64,000 bases of DNA from Phialocephala subalpina. Lineage: Eukaryota; Ascomycota; Leotiomycetes; Helotiales; Mollisiaceae. The translations under genes and the position numbers were made by a program. A model generated the notes under the pieces. It ran no database searches and was not told where the DNA came from. It saw only the letters and a program-made list of their open reading frames with translations. Where the stretch lies: positions 744,001 to 808,000 of the forward strand of contig FJOG01000025.1 in the NCBI GenBank assembly GCA_900073065.1. Direction: 5' to 3'. Positions 9,905 through 21,329 of the stretch are shown piece by piece. The stretch's first letter is position 1. Each line of letters starts with the position of its first letter.

Positions 9905-12461
9905 TCACTCTTGGTACCTATAATGATTCTGAAGCACCTCAAACCTCATTCTTCTCTTCGGAGCTTTCCTCCCAGTCATAAGTTCAAACTGCGCAATAGC
10001 TTGCTCGGGTAAAACTTCCAGTCCATTCACAATTACCCAAGCTTGTTTCGTTTCCTCTCTTACTCGGCGGATTTGCTTCAATAATGGGGTGTCGAGTGGC
10101 AAGTATGCTAGCTAGAAGATTCGTTTAGTGATAAGTGTCTGTAAGATGGGAAGGAACAGATTGACTTACCTCAACGACAACGCCACCAGTCGGACTCCCG
10201 AGCCACTGCATCGGCATTTCGAAATTAGCAGGTGCTTGATCCCCAACACTCCTGGCCGGAACGCAAGAAACTATCATTGTCGGCTGTCTGTACGCAGATG
10301 GCCAAGGCGCGTCTCTAGATTTCAAAACCGTAACGATTTCGCCATCAATACTGAGTCCCGAGGCCCATGAATTGAAATGTTGAGCGACGGTCTCTGCGTG
10401 TTCGATGGTGCGGTTGTAGACAAAGATTTTGCGACAGCCCATTTGGATCATGGCATATATGGCTGCTCGTGCCATACCTCCTGCTCCGATGACGAGGCCG
10501 GTGGTTTTGGATGGCTGGATGGCGTTTCGCGGTGATAGGTTTCGTCGGAGACAGGTTTGGATGCCGATGAAGTCGGTGTTGTCGCCGTAATAGGCGAATA
10601 TTGGTCCAGCTTTTCCTCTCTGGTTGGCGTGGCGAAGGAGTGTCTGAGTATGACTATCCCAAGGCTTTGCGTTTGAGAGCGTCCTCAATGGCAAGAGTGT
10701 ATTGGCGGCGCCGATAGCTTTTGCGTGGTAGCTCTTTGCTGAAATTCGGGACAAGATTTGAACCTTGAATGGTTGAGTGATAGCAGCGCCTCCAAAATTG
10801 GGATCTGCGCAAAGTTGCTGTATTTCCTCTAGAGATTCCACCTTCAGAGACTGGAAGTCATTCTTCATTCCACAAACTTGGTATGCAGCAGTATGCATGG
10901 CTGGGGATAAACTGTAAAAGACGCTGGCTCCAAGATGGTAGAAGTGCAAGGGGTCTAGAGCCCCAATTTGATATCGAGCTTGTCTAGCCTCTGCTGCTGT
11001 TGGGAGAAATTGACGGATCTGGCTCTTGCTGACAGTCGTCTGCATCACGGGGTGGGTGACAGGTGTAAAGATTCGGTTTGCAATCAATGATGGCCGTCCA
11101 TGCTCACCAACATTATACGCAATGACTGGCAAGTGGTCCGGCATTGCTTCAATTTTGCTGAGGAATTCTTGGACGGTGTCGTTGTCATGTGGCTTCGAAG
11201 TTGCTCGCACGAATCGTACCATGTCACAGCCTAAGGATTTTGCCCTTCTGTATTGAATCATTCGAGATTCATCATCCCAGCCCCAGGAATTCTCCTCCCT
11301 GTGCAAGTGGTGTCCAATGACTTTCGTCCGGCCTGAAGAGCGCACGAGCTTTGAGATCAGATCCGAAGAGAACTTCAGATCTACCAATATATACTCAACA
11401 GCAAGACGGAGACTATGCTCCATGAGTCCGAAGTATGCGTGTTCTCTTTCTCCGATCGATAGTTGAGTATTTTCGAAAGCATAATCTTCTACCTGGAACA
11501 TGATTGGGACACCAAGATTTCTCCTGATGGTTGCAACTTGCTGTCCTATTACTTTTTGCATGTCCGGTCCCCAAGTGTCGATCTTCAACTGCACTGCATC
11601 GGCACCTGCTTCGAGCTCCACGAGATCCAAGTCGGGGATTGTCGAGAGGCGCAACGACAAGGCATATGTGTAGGACCTCATCTCTGGTGGTAGAGCATTG
11701 ATGGAGAAGGGACTCTCAAACCCACTTCGAATGACCCCTTGGCCAGTCATGAAGTCTAAGAAGCTTGAGAAGTCTTCCTTGGCATATTTCAACCTTGAAC
11801 AGTGAGCAAATGCTTTTTTCAGGATTGGGGTTGGTCTTACCTTGAAGATACATTGCCGATTCCATTCTCTGGAGGCGTCTCGGTCCCGTCACAACTCTCA
11901 TCGTAGAGATTGTAGTATTCCAGGTTTGAGCAATCTCGGTGAGCAAGATCAGCTGCTTCAAGGCGAGATGCCTCCTCATCTCCTAGCCTGAGCAATGATC
12001 TGATACGCTCGCTCTCCCGTGTCACATATACCACAGGATTGGTCTTGCAGAACTCATACAGCACCTTCTGAGCTGGAGCTGAGAGACTGCCCATTCCACA
12101 TTCAATGACACATCCGGCGCTATTTTCGTCCAGCATTCGTTTCAACAACTCAAAACTTTTCTTATGGAAATCTTGGCTTCCATATTGCTGATAGAAAGCA
12201 CCCCTAAGCGTGTCAATTTATGGCATTCTCATGTGGTGAACTGACATACCTCGTTATTCCTGTAGCCTCAAGGAAATAATGATCTTCCGTGATCAGCCTC
12301 CGCCCAAGATGTGTAGCTCCAATGAATCCAAGACTCCTTTTCCCAGATCCACGGCATCCAATGAGAACTATCGATGCATCTGGGCGAAAGTCTCGTGTGC
12401 TTGGCGGCGGTCGCGTGTCCAGAAATGCCAGAGTTGGTTCCAGCTGAGTAGTGACGGACAT
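9905..12461 (-). CDS. qutR: Quinate pathway repressor (QutR/QA-1S type, AROM-derived)
   Basis: About 801 residues after three introns (12204-12249, 11794-11840, 10112-10169). Domain order matches the last three domains of the AROM protein: a shikimate-kinase-like N-terminus (IVLIGCRGSGKRSLG), a type I dehydroquinase-like middle (VDLKFSSDLISKLV, GEHGRPSLIANRIFTPVTHP) and a shikimate-dehydrogenase-like C-terminus (LGASVFYSLSPAMHTAAYQ, YYGDNTDFIGIQ, GAGGMARAAIYAMI). In the known fungal regulon this protein has lost catalysis and restrains the activator when quinate is absent. Consistent with that, the P-loop Thr/Ser is Arg (GSGKRS) and the expected Schiff-base Lys region reads DMVRFVRA. It is divergent from the activator gene with 833 bp between starts. 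Confidence 0.9.
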
Positions 12462-13294
12462 CTCGTTTCAAAACACTCGCGTCAAGCAGTCCCCTTCTCC
12501 CTCCAAAAAGCAAACACACGTCAACGCAGGATGATCCCAGACGCAACCACTCTCAGAAGGCTGGATGCTCGAAGGCTACACGTGATGGGTTCTTGATTTC
12601 CAAGTTGCCGAAAAGCGGGGCAGCAGCCAATCCGGACGTCGGTATCTTCTCACTGATCGACTGGCACGACCTGCAGGCTACACAGCTGCTTCTGAGAGGC
12701 TGTCCAGGACTCGAGGCATCAGCGTTCAACGGCAGAGATAAAAGCAGTCGTTCAGGATCGGAAGAGATGAGAAGAGTCTTCGAGAGACTGAAGATGTTCG
12801 GAAGTCGTAGTCGGACCACCAGAAAGAAGCAGGCGATTTGGATGACTAAGAATTCTAGACGTCGCTCACCAACCAGCGGATAAAGATTTACGCACGAAGT
12901 TGGGGAATCGGACCTCGAAGAGTGTGGGGTATGGGGTTGGCCAATGAAGTGTCTTCTATTCGTACATTTTGTGAGAACAGACAAGAGCTCGTGAGACTGT
13001 AAGAACTTCTGCGACGGCCACGAGAGCATCTTGTGAGATCCCTTTTCTCTCCATATCACGACCTCCAGCCTCCAGCACTCCGACCACCATTGACCGCGAC
13101 CATCTTGCCCACTCTCGCCGAGCCTCCGTCCTGCAGAAGACCAGTCCGAAGACCATGACTTGAGACGTAGATTCGACCCCACGTTCACTATACTTGCTAC
13201 GGCTTCAGCGGATTTGCTCTGCATGAGCGACCTCCACGGTTTCGCCCTTTGGGCCACTCAACCCTCGAGTCCGAGTACTCGACAGTAGCTGGGA
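12462..13294. promoter_or_regulatory. Divergent qutR-qutA promoter region
   Basis: 833 bp between the start codons of the repressor and activator genes. It holds the best match in the cluster to the QA-1F/QutA site (12878-12893). Several open frames on the minus strand lack domain content and are treated as chance. Autoregulation and cross-regulation of the two regulators from here would fit the known qa/qut system. Confidence 0.55.
12878..12893. promoter_or_regulatory. Candidate quinate-activator binding site
   Basis: GGATAAAGATTTACGC matches 13 of 16 positions of the Neurospora QA-1F consensus as I recall it (GGRTAARYRYTTATCC). It lies 402 bp upstream of the activator start and 417 bp upstream of the repressor start, between the two. 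Chance matches of this quality are possible. Confidence 0.3.
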
Positions 13295-16200
13295 ATGGCT
13301 CCGCAGAAGGCGCAGATGGAGGATCCCAAGCCCGGCACATCTGCAGGAAACAATGGAGAGGGAGCAGGGTCGAAAGAAGATGGTCCGAAAGGGAAGCAAG
13401 GACCGAGGAAACGAGTCTCGCAGGCCTGCGACAAGTGCCGGAGTAGGAAAGACAAATGCGACGGGAAGAAGCCGGTGAGAATACTTTAAATTCAGAGGTG
13501 GGCGGACTGAGGTGTGTTGAGGAAGAATGGAAAGCATGCTCTAGATAGCACTTGCTAGGACTCGATACTTGTTTTCCTTGTATCTGAGCCTCGTCGAGGA
13601 GTCAATTGCATTCGCGGAAGCAAATACGCAAAATAAATGGTAGCTAACATATCGTTCAGGCATGCTCTACCTGTATAACGAACGGCCGAACCTGCTCATA
13701 CGATACCAATGTCAAGAAACGCGGCTTGCCGGAAGGCTATGTTCGAGGCCTGGAGAAATTCTGGGGCTTGGCCATAAAAGATGTCGAGAGTGTTGAAGAT
13801 CAGATGCTTGTGGCTTTGGCTGGAAATGAAGACAGCAACGAAAGCCCTCTTAGTGTTTGGAACGATGAAAGTACCTCAGAAGCATTGGTTGAAACCTGGA
13901 GAAAATCACAGTTGTCAAGAGAATTGGAAAGGCTACTTTCGGCTCAAGAACCCACAGTAGACACGAAGAGGAAGCGGCTCGGTTCTGATATTCAACCTCC
14001 AAAGAGGATAGACCGGATGAGCTTCTCTCAAACTTCTGCCGTAAAGGACGGAGGTCAAGATCGACCCAATATCATAGGAGCTCGATGGCCAGAAAGCGGT
14101 TTTAATGCGAAAACACCTGACGAATTTCCAAGACCTCCACCTTCGTCACATTCTTATGTAAGTACAATCCATACGCTTCGCTATGCTCATAGCCAATGGG
14201 ATGACCTCCACATTTGAGACCACGTTCAGAAACTTGACAGTTGTCTAGCAATTCTGGCTCATGCATGGCTCGAGGGTCCTGTCCAGAATACCAAGTTTCA
14301 GTGCTAATGGTGATTAGCAAGATAATAGTCCCTTCGTGACCAAGGAGGTCGAATCTATTCTGAGTCCTTCCAATGCTCACACCACAATATCAAAGGGCAC
14401 GCCAGCTACAAGCGTGGATATTCCTGAGCTTCCGTCAGAAACATGGCATCTCATCGATGTCTACTTCTCGTACACCCATTCGTGGCTTCCGATTATCGAG
14501 AAGCATGATCTACTGCGCACCTCATACCAGTACTCTCAAAACCGGGGTGGCTCGTCTATGTAAGCTCATTATATCTTTTTCGACCATTCGATGTGCACGA
14601 AGTCAGATTCCATCTGCGGTAACCGATACTCAGAATTTGAGAGGTCTCTGACCTACCAAATTTGAGGAATCACAACACTCATACTCCTCGACGTGATTCA
14701 ATGCTAACAAAATCTAGGTCTGGGTCAGGATCCGGAGAGCATGCAGTATTATGGGCAGCGATAGCTTATGCAAAGTTTCAGCACAGAGCGATCAACAACA
14801 TTCCACGGGCTCTCGGTCCTGTTGGAGAAATGGTCTGGACGGCAGAGAGAATGTACGCACAGGCGCGATCACTAATACCTAATGAGGAGGGTGTCCTAGA
14901 ACTTGGTTAGTGCTCATTCTCTATCACGCGTGTTGATCCACTTGCTCGAGCATAGTACAATGCGAGCATCTCACTCTCTGGTGGTAAATGGGTTTCAATA
15001 TCTCAGCATATTTGGGACATTCAAGAGATGCAAATGTCCCTTATAGACTTGGACATTGAGCAAAGCCCGGCGTAACTTGTCGTCTTTTACTTTTTTCCCC
15101 CCTCTGACAATCCAAGCTCCTGTGAAATTCATTACTGACCTTAACTAGGCCATGTTCAAGCGCTCTTGATTCTGACGCTTGCAAATATGGGCATGGGTTT
15201 TCACAGCCGAGCTTGGTCATTGATTGGACAAGCAGTCCGGACTGCCATGGACTTACAGCTTGATCAGCCACCAGACCCTGTTGCGAATCTCCTCAAGGCC
15301 AAAACTCGATCCAAACATGTCATTCTTGGATGCTTCGCGCTTGACACGCTCATTGCAGCTCGCCTGAGTCGTAAACCACATTTGAGGGCTCACGACATCG
15401 ACCAAGTTGGCCTTGTGGAAGAGGACGGTCTTGAGGAATGGGACCCCTGGACCGACTGCTTGAACGTGCGGAGAAATAAATCCGGTGGATCTCGTGGCCC
15501 GTCCTCAATCTTGAGTACTTTCAATCGGTGTATTGAGGTTCTGAAAATCTTGAATGAAGCTACTTGCTTGCCATCGGGGAGCAATGGCCAGCAACTCAGC
15601 ACCGTTCTTCTCGAAAAACTCCACATTTGGAGCCATTCTCAGTCGTCGCCCCTCTATTTCGACTCGAGTGCTGTCGAAAGCGAAGCAGCGAACCTACTAC
15701 CCCACCAATACCATCTACATAATGTCTATTTCACCACACTGGCAACCTCTCAGCTTCTATCTCATGTTACGCTGGATAGCTCAGTCAATCTAGAGCCATG
15801 TACTAGGTCCGCCCGGCAGATAGTCGACCTACTTACTCGACACTCCCATACTTTCGGCCTCTTGATCGTCCCTCCAACTTACGAATTCTTCGTCAATAAG
15901 GCCTACGACATCGTTCGTGCAGTAAACAGCAGTATTGAAAGTACCCATATCGTTCTCAACGACTGGAAGCGAAGCCTGGATCACTGTCTCGACGGAATGG
16001 AGCCTGCCTGGCCAGTTTTTGAATCACTGAAGACCAACGTCGCATACCAATCCACCTCACATGCTCGCCGAGAAAGCCAAGTCGCTTACGAATTACTTGG
16101 CGGCATGAACCAAGATTCAGACACACCGATGTCCGGCAGAACACCGCAAAGCATGGCAAGTCATGACACGATGGGTGCATACAGCCCTCAGATCTTCAGA

Positions 16201-16931
16201 CCACAAACAGAAAATGTACAACAGGCACGAGGCAGCCAGTCAGGGAAAGGACCAGCAAAAGTCGCTCATCGCCCATCATTCGGACAATCTTCTGGTCACG
16301 GTCTACCAACAAATCCATTGAGCATCTATGAAAATGCCCATGTCACATTCGGAGGTCTGGATAGACGACTTGATAAAGCTGCTGGCAAAGCACCTTCTCG
16401 ACAGCCTGTAGGACGACCGACCATCGATCTTACGCAACCCAGTAATCCGCAACTACATCGCTCATTAACGATGAGTTCCGCAGATGTGGAATTTGATCCC
16501 ATGTTCAATGAGCTGATGCGTCTTGATGCTACCGAATGGCAAGCCCTTCCTCCCTCAACCCCAATCACCCACTCCGCAACTTATTAACTCCTTACAGGAC
16601 AGGCAACTGGGACCAATCCTTAATGAACCTCGGCTTCACCGACACCGGCAACATGAACCAAGATTTCTACGCCTTTTGTCAAGAACCCGATCCTTTGCAC
16701 CAGAACAATGTTTTCCAACAATTGGTTGCGAACTCTAATGCTGAGAACACGGATTTCTTTGATGGGTCCGGGCTTAATGGGATGAATGGTAGTGGTATGA
16801 GTGGTGGTGCTGGGATGGGTGCTTTTGGTGGGATGGGGATAGGTGATGAGAATGAGGGGATTGAGGCGGGGCAGATATTGCAGGCGTTGAGCGCAGCGGA
16901 GGATCATAGGAGTGTGAGGGAGAATGGGTAA
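13295..16931 (+). CDS. qutA: Quinate pathway Zn2Cys6 activator (QutA/QA-1F type)
   Basis: About 943 residues after five introns (13475-13659, 14158-14317, 14560-14717, 14906-15148, and a GC-AG intron 16539-16597). The Zn2Cys6 cluster spans the first intron: ACDKCRSRKDKCDGKKP then ACSTCITNGRTC. It is followed by VKKRGLPEGYVRGLE, the linker/dimerisation block typical of QutA/QA-1F. A fungal-specific transcription-factor middle domain lies around residues 350-700 (ALLILTLANMGMGFHSRAW). The C-terminus is Gly/Met/Asn rich and may activate transcription. Location between repressor and structural qut genes supports assignment as the quinate inducer. The four GT introns (158-243 bp) are unusually long for this window. 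Confidence 0.88.
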
Positions 16932-17224
16932 TGATGTGGTTCCTGGTGAGAAGAAGAGGGATACGAGATGATGGGATGACATGAAAGAACGATGTCGAGC
17001 ATATGTTGCGATTTGCAGAGAGCTCCATGCTAAATATAAGAGAATAAACGAGCAAGAGTTTCACCGTTGCCCAGTTCAAGGCACTGTTCGTGAGAAAATA
17101 TGTCGACTATGTCCATACAGAGTGCCAAACCCGCTGACTATTTACACGCAGTCTAGTCCTCAAAGCTCCGAAGGTGTATCCCAGCCAACGCCAAAGCTAT
17201 GCCAAATTTCAGATCAAACATCTC

Positions 17225-18411
17225 TCACAACCTCGCCGAAATCTCAACCCTCTCCGTCACATTCTCCACCCTCCTCGGTACCTGCACTTCCCTCCTCTCA
17301 TACCTCTCCGTTACACCCTCCCAACCCATCGTCCTCACAATCCCCCTCCAACTCTCCATCGCCCTCTCCGCATGCTCCATCGGCACTTCTTCGCGTTCCT
17401 CGACCAAACTCCTATTAAACAACTCCATACTAACCCACCCCTTATACCCCATTCCTCCCGCCTCTCTCGGGTCGCAAATTGCCTTCAATACATCAAACAC
17501 CGGTAAATACCCTCCCCTTCCTTCCTCGCAGAGAAACAATCGACAGTTTCGAGACCAAGACATCCTCGGTTTCTGACCCTCGACCCAGAATTCATGATTC
17601 CGATTCATAGGCGCAGAAAGACGTTCCGCATCCACGACTTGGATATAAAACACCTTTTCAACATCAATCGTCTTCACCATCTTCTCCATAGAAGCCTTGA
17701 AGACAGCTTCAGAGTTTTCGACTGTACCAGAGGGAGACGAGGGGTCCGCAAATTCCCTTCCAGCAATATTAAACGTATCCAAACACAGCCCAAAGTTCTT
17801 CCTATCAACCTTTTCAACAACAGCCCAAGCCTTCTCCCACGTATCGTTATACGTTCCCCAACATAGATTCTCGTACGCGAAGCGGAAGGGTGGGTTTTGA
17901 GACGCTCCTAGGTCGGCGATTTCGCGGAGATCGTTGGCTACGGCCTCCAGATCACCGGTTATTCGTGTGTCGGATTCAGGGAGGAATGTGCAGGGAATTT
18001 GGATTAGATCTGTCCCTAGAATCCTCGCTATCTGGAACCACAACTCTAGCTCTTGTCTCTTTTGAGCTTTTAGGATGGGGCAGAGGAGGCCTTCGCAGTT
18101 GTTGAATGGGCCGATGCCGATTATTTCTAGGTTTAGGGAATCGCAGAGATCTTTCATCTGTTGTGCTGCGAAAAGTTGGTTGGATGAGGTAGCTCCTCCT
18201 GGGTATGAGGAGGCGAGGTAGAGGAGGTCTTCGAAGAAGATTTCTATGCCTGGGAGACCGGCGGCGGCGGCTGCTGTGAATTTGGGGGTGAGGTTGTGGA
18301 CCCATGCTCGCTGGAGATTGTTAGTTGGCGGGAAAGGAGGGGGTGATGGGAGGAGAGAGGGGAGAGACGTACCCCGAGGGACATGGAGCAGATTGCTGGC
18401 TTGTAGGACAT
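17225..18411 (-). CDS. qutC: 3-dehydroshikimate dehydratase (QutC/QA-4)
   Basis: Converts 3-dehydroshikimate to protocatechuate, the exit from the quinate pathway into aromatic ring cleavage. About 374 residues. Exon 1 gives MSYKPAICSMSLG; a 62-bp intron (18311-18372) precedes RAWVHNLTPKFTAAAAAGLP. The protein has the TIM-barrel layout of xylose-isomerase-like dehydratases: GIEIFFEDLLYLA, CTFLPES, FAYENLCWGTYNDTWEKAW, FGLCLDTFNIAGREFADP, FYIQVVDAERL and GYKGWVSMELFNRS, with the acidic and His metal ligands expected for the family. It is convergent with the activator gene (293 bp between stops). Confidence 0.92.
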
Positions 18412-18634
18412 GTTGCTTGTTGTTGTAAGGTGGTGATGGGAGCGAGGAATGAAGTTAGATGCTTGATCGAATGAGCTGATTGGTGTAGTAATGAGATACC
18501 CCCAAGTATAACACAATGGTATCAAATCGATAAGTTAATCAAGGACCGTCTCGGATACAGTCAACGATCGAGCAAATATCAACAACTTCTCTCAAACTTC
18601 AAAAACAGGAGTACATAATAAACCACCCACCTCC

Positions 18635-18650
18635 AAGCAAACGCTTATCT
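18635..18650. promoter_or_regulatory. Candidate quinate-activator site upstream of qutC
   Basis: AAGCAAACGCTTATCT agrees with 12 of 16 positions of the recalled QA-1F consensus, including the whole right half AARYRYTTATC. It lies about 225 bp upstream of the qutC start. Only half the palindrome is good, so it may be a weak site or chance. Confidence 0.22.
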
Positions 18651-18823
18651 ATCAACTCCTTCTACCCTAATGCCCCATCTCACACAGTCTCGTTCTCCAC
18701 ATTGGATAAAGCATTAAGAGAGCAGCTGGCTATCCGCGGCCTCTGTGCCATCGGTACCCACCCAATCAGCACTCGCTGTGGGAAGATCAAGACTGGATGT
18801 GTTCGAGACCGAGGGTTCCGTAT

Positions 18824-19227
18824 CTAGAAGGTCAACTTGGACCTCTCATAGGATGGCTTGGAGATGTTTCGCATGAGGATTGAGGCGAGGTGTCGTCGGA
18901 GAAGTTTTCTGGAGAAGACGGGTAAGAATTCTACCCAGCTAAGCGAGGGGGTAACGACGAACGTCATGCCTTCTAAATTCGGCGCTGCATTTATTCCCGA
19001 CCCGATGAGATGCGAAGCGGGTGGGGTGTATGATGCGGAAGAGGCGTTGATGGTGAGGGAAGGGTGCTATCAGAGGGTAGGGGTGTTTCGAGTGTTGAGG
19101 TTGATGATGTGGAGTGTGGAGGTTGGGGGAGGACGAAGTCGTTGAGGCCTAAAGACCCGGGAGGAAAGTGAAGCCAGGGGCCTTCAGGTTCGAAGTAGGG
19201 ATGAAAGTATGGTAGTCGCTTCTCCAT
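18824..19227 (-). pseudogene. Unrecognised interrupted protein-like frame
   Basis: On the minus strand an ATG at 19227 opens MEKRLPYFHPYFEPEGPWLH and runs to 18991. From about 19075 a different frame is open to a stop at 18824 and reads protein-like (ASHLIGSGINAAPNLEGM, then TPSLSWVEFLPVFSRKLL). Joining them needs either an intron ending at the TGATAG near 19073, for which I see no good donor, or a frameshift. I do not recognise the family. It may be a decayed gene once part of the quinate cluster, or two chance frames. Confidence 0.3.
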
Positions 19228-19442
19228 GTACAGTCCATGAAATAACTAGATAATCGTATGATATGGACATGAGAGGAATGCAAGCTGAATTCAACATCCT
19301 CAAAGGCAACATTCGTTTAAACGTTTTGTCTTCCTCTATTGAGTTCCCTCTAAATGTCTAAATTGCCTTGTCTTGTAACAAAATTCGTTTCATCATACCT
19401 GAACCACGACTCCAAATCCCATACCCACGCCCATCACACAAT

Positions 19443-21329
19443 TTAAACAGCCTCAACATGCGCCGCCTTCTCCCCAAACTCATCCTTATCCAACCCAATC
19501 CCAGATCCCTCCACATTCCTCCTAAAACTCTCCTCATCACTCCTAAGTTCCAACATAACCACCGCATGCGCGCTCCTGGGCTTCAACTCCTTACTAAACA
19601 ACCTATCCATACTCTCCAACGGAATACCCTTTGTTTCCGGCAACAAGAAAAACACAAACACAATTGACAAAATCATCAGAGACGCAAAGAAGAGATATAC
19701 GCCGTAGCCCATGGCGGTGAACATTTGTGCGGTAAAGCGAGCGACGAGGAAGTTGAATAGCCAGTTGGAGGCAGCGGCGAATGCTTGGCCGAGTGTGCGG
19801 ACGTTTTGAGGGAACATTTCAGAGTTGTAGACCCAGGGGGTGCCGTTCCATGAAGGGGTGTAGAAGATTGTCCAGAGGTAGAAGAATGCCATTGCTGAAA
19901 TTCCTCCTGAGCTCAATTGTCCAGATGCAGAAGGATGATTTGCAGGATCTGCGATCGCGATATAAGCACCAACATAGTAGAGGCAAATGGCTCCACCGAA
20001 TGCACCGTACATGAGCAAATTTCGTCGACCGAGATTGTCGATAAGGAAGAATAGCCAAATTATGGTTACGACGGCTTTTACGACACCGAAGACGCCGGTG
20101 GTGAGCAGGCTGGTGTTTGTACCTGTGACACCGATAGACTTGAAGACGGTGGGTGAGTAGTAGTTAATTGCGTTGATTCCGGATGTGTTTTGCCAGAAGA
20201 AGAGGGAGCAGCCGAGGAAGAAGCGGTAGGAGACTTTGCGGTCGTTGTATAGAGCTCTGTTGAGGGTTAGTGGGCTCTCTCAAAGGCTATCGGGGATAAG
20301 ACTTACTGGAATGGTTGCCAGAAACCGAGACCGACAGTGGCATGTTGATGCTCAAGAGCAGCGTCGATAGCGGAGACCTCTTCGAGCATGTACATGTCTT
20401 CTTGTTCAAGCATGCGGATCCAGCAGAGGTTCTTGAGAGCCTTGGCACGTTGACCACGGGCGAAAAGCCATCTTGGCGATTCTTTGATGAAGAAGAGGCC
20501 GATGAACATGAGACCGGCTGGAATGAGTTGCACCTGCTGAACGTTAGACACAGCACCTTAAAATGATTGAGGCAACTTACAGCAAAAGGAATGATCCACT
20601 GCTCATGGTCAGCTGGCATGGTGACTGAGACTCCATAGTTGATCCAGAACCCAACCACACCTCCAATCTGCCAACCCATTTCATAAAGACCAACCAATCT
20701 GCCACGAATCGCAGGGGGCGCCAACTCTGAGATATAAATCGGGGTCAGGTTCGAAGCACCACCAACACCGATACCAGCCAAAGTTCGTCCCGCATACATC
20801 AAACCAAGTCCTCGACTGCCATTCGCACCAAGCATGAGACCAGCTCCAAGGACGAAAACACCAGCAAAGATTTGAAGACCCTTCTTTCGGCCCAAGTAGT
20901 GACCGGCAGCATAGGCGAAGAAAGCTCCGAAGAAAGCACCTGCTTGGTAGACTGAAACGATGTTCTCTTGGATCAGGTCTGATTCTTCTGTTGTGTATTT
21001 TGCCCAGTTGAATTCGTCCTTGAAGGATTGCAGGGCTAATGTGCCACCGATGAAGGCCTGGAGCTTCTGTCAGCACACCGCTTTCTTGATTTTGGTGCTC
21101 AGACGTGATGACTTACACTATCATACCCAATCATAACAGCACAGAATGCGGCTCTGTTTCTGTTAGGAACGCTCTCGCTTTGCTCAGGGGTAAGACTCAC
21201 ACTGCGGCACATGTGTACACTCGGAAGTTGTAAACAGCCTTCGGCGTAGGCCGATCTGGGACAAGTCAACATACACTCTCCGCCACAAGCTGCACACCAC
21301 ATACCTTCTTTGAGGGCTAGAATACTCAT
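19443..21329 (-). CDS. qutD: Quinate permease, MFS sugar-porter type (QutD/QA-Y)
   Basis: About 544 residues after five introns (21256-21304, 21154-21200, 21058-21116, 20534-20580, 20257-20306). Begins MSILALKEDRPTPKAVYNFR, then alternating hydrophobic segments. Sugar-porter signatures are present: GHYLGRKKGLQIFAG after TM2, AGRTLAGIGVGGASNLTPIY, YISELAPPAIRGRLVGLYE, KESPRWLFARGQ and the C-terminal LPETKGIPLESMDRLF. This is the quinate permease subgroup of the family, supported by its position beside qutB, qutC and qutG. It imports quinate across the plasma membrane. It is divergent from qutB with a 1.3 kb shared upstream region. Confidence 0.9.

Larger units (their letters stand above)
18412..19442. 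other. qutC-qutD intergenic region
   Basis: About 1 kb between the dehydratase start and the permease stop. It contains the qutC promoter with two GGATAA/TTATC-like elements (near 18635 and 18705) and an unrecognised interrupted reading frame on the minus strand (18824-19227), described separately. No dehydroquinase is encoded here. Confidence 0.5.

Noticed and set aside
12553..13257. Long minus-strand open frame (234 codons) in the repressor-activator promoter
   Set aside because: No ATG-context support, no domain or family-like motif, and it fills a region expected to be regulatory; compositionally it looks like a chance opening.
18705..18720. GGATAAAGCATTAAGA as a further quinate-activator site
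   Set aside because: Only the left half matches; about 10 of 16 positions, not above chance.
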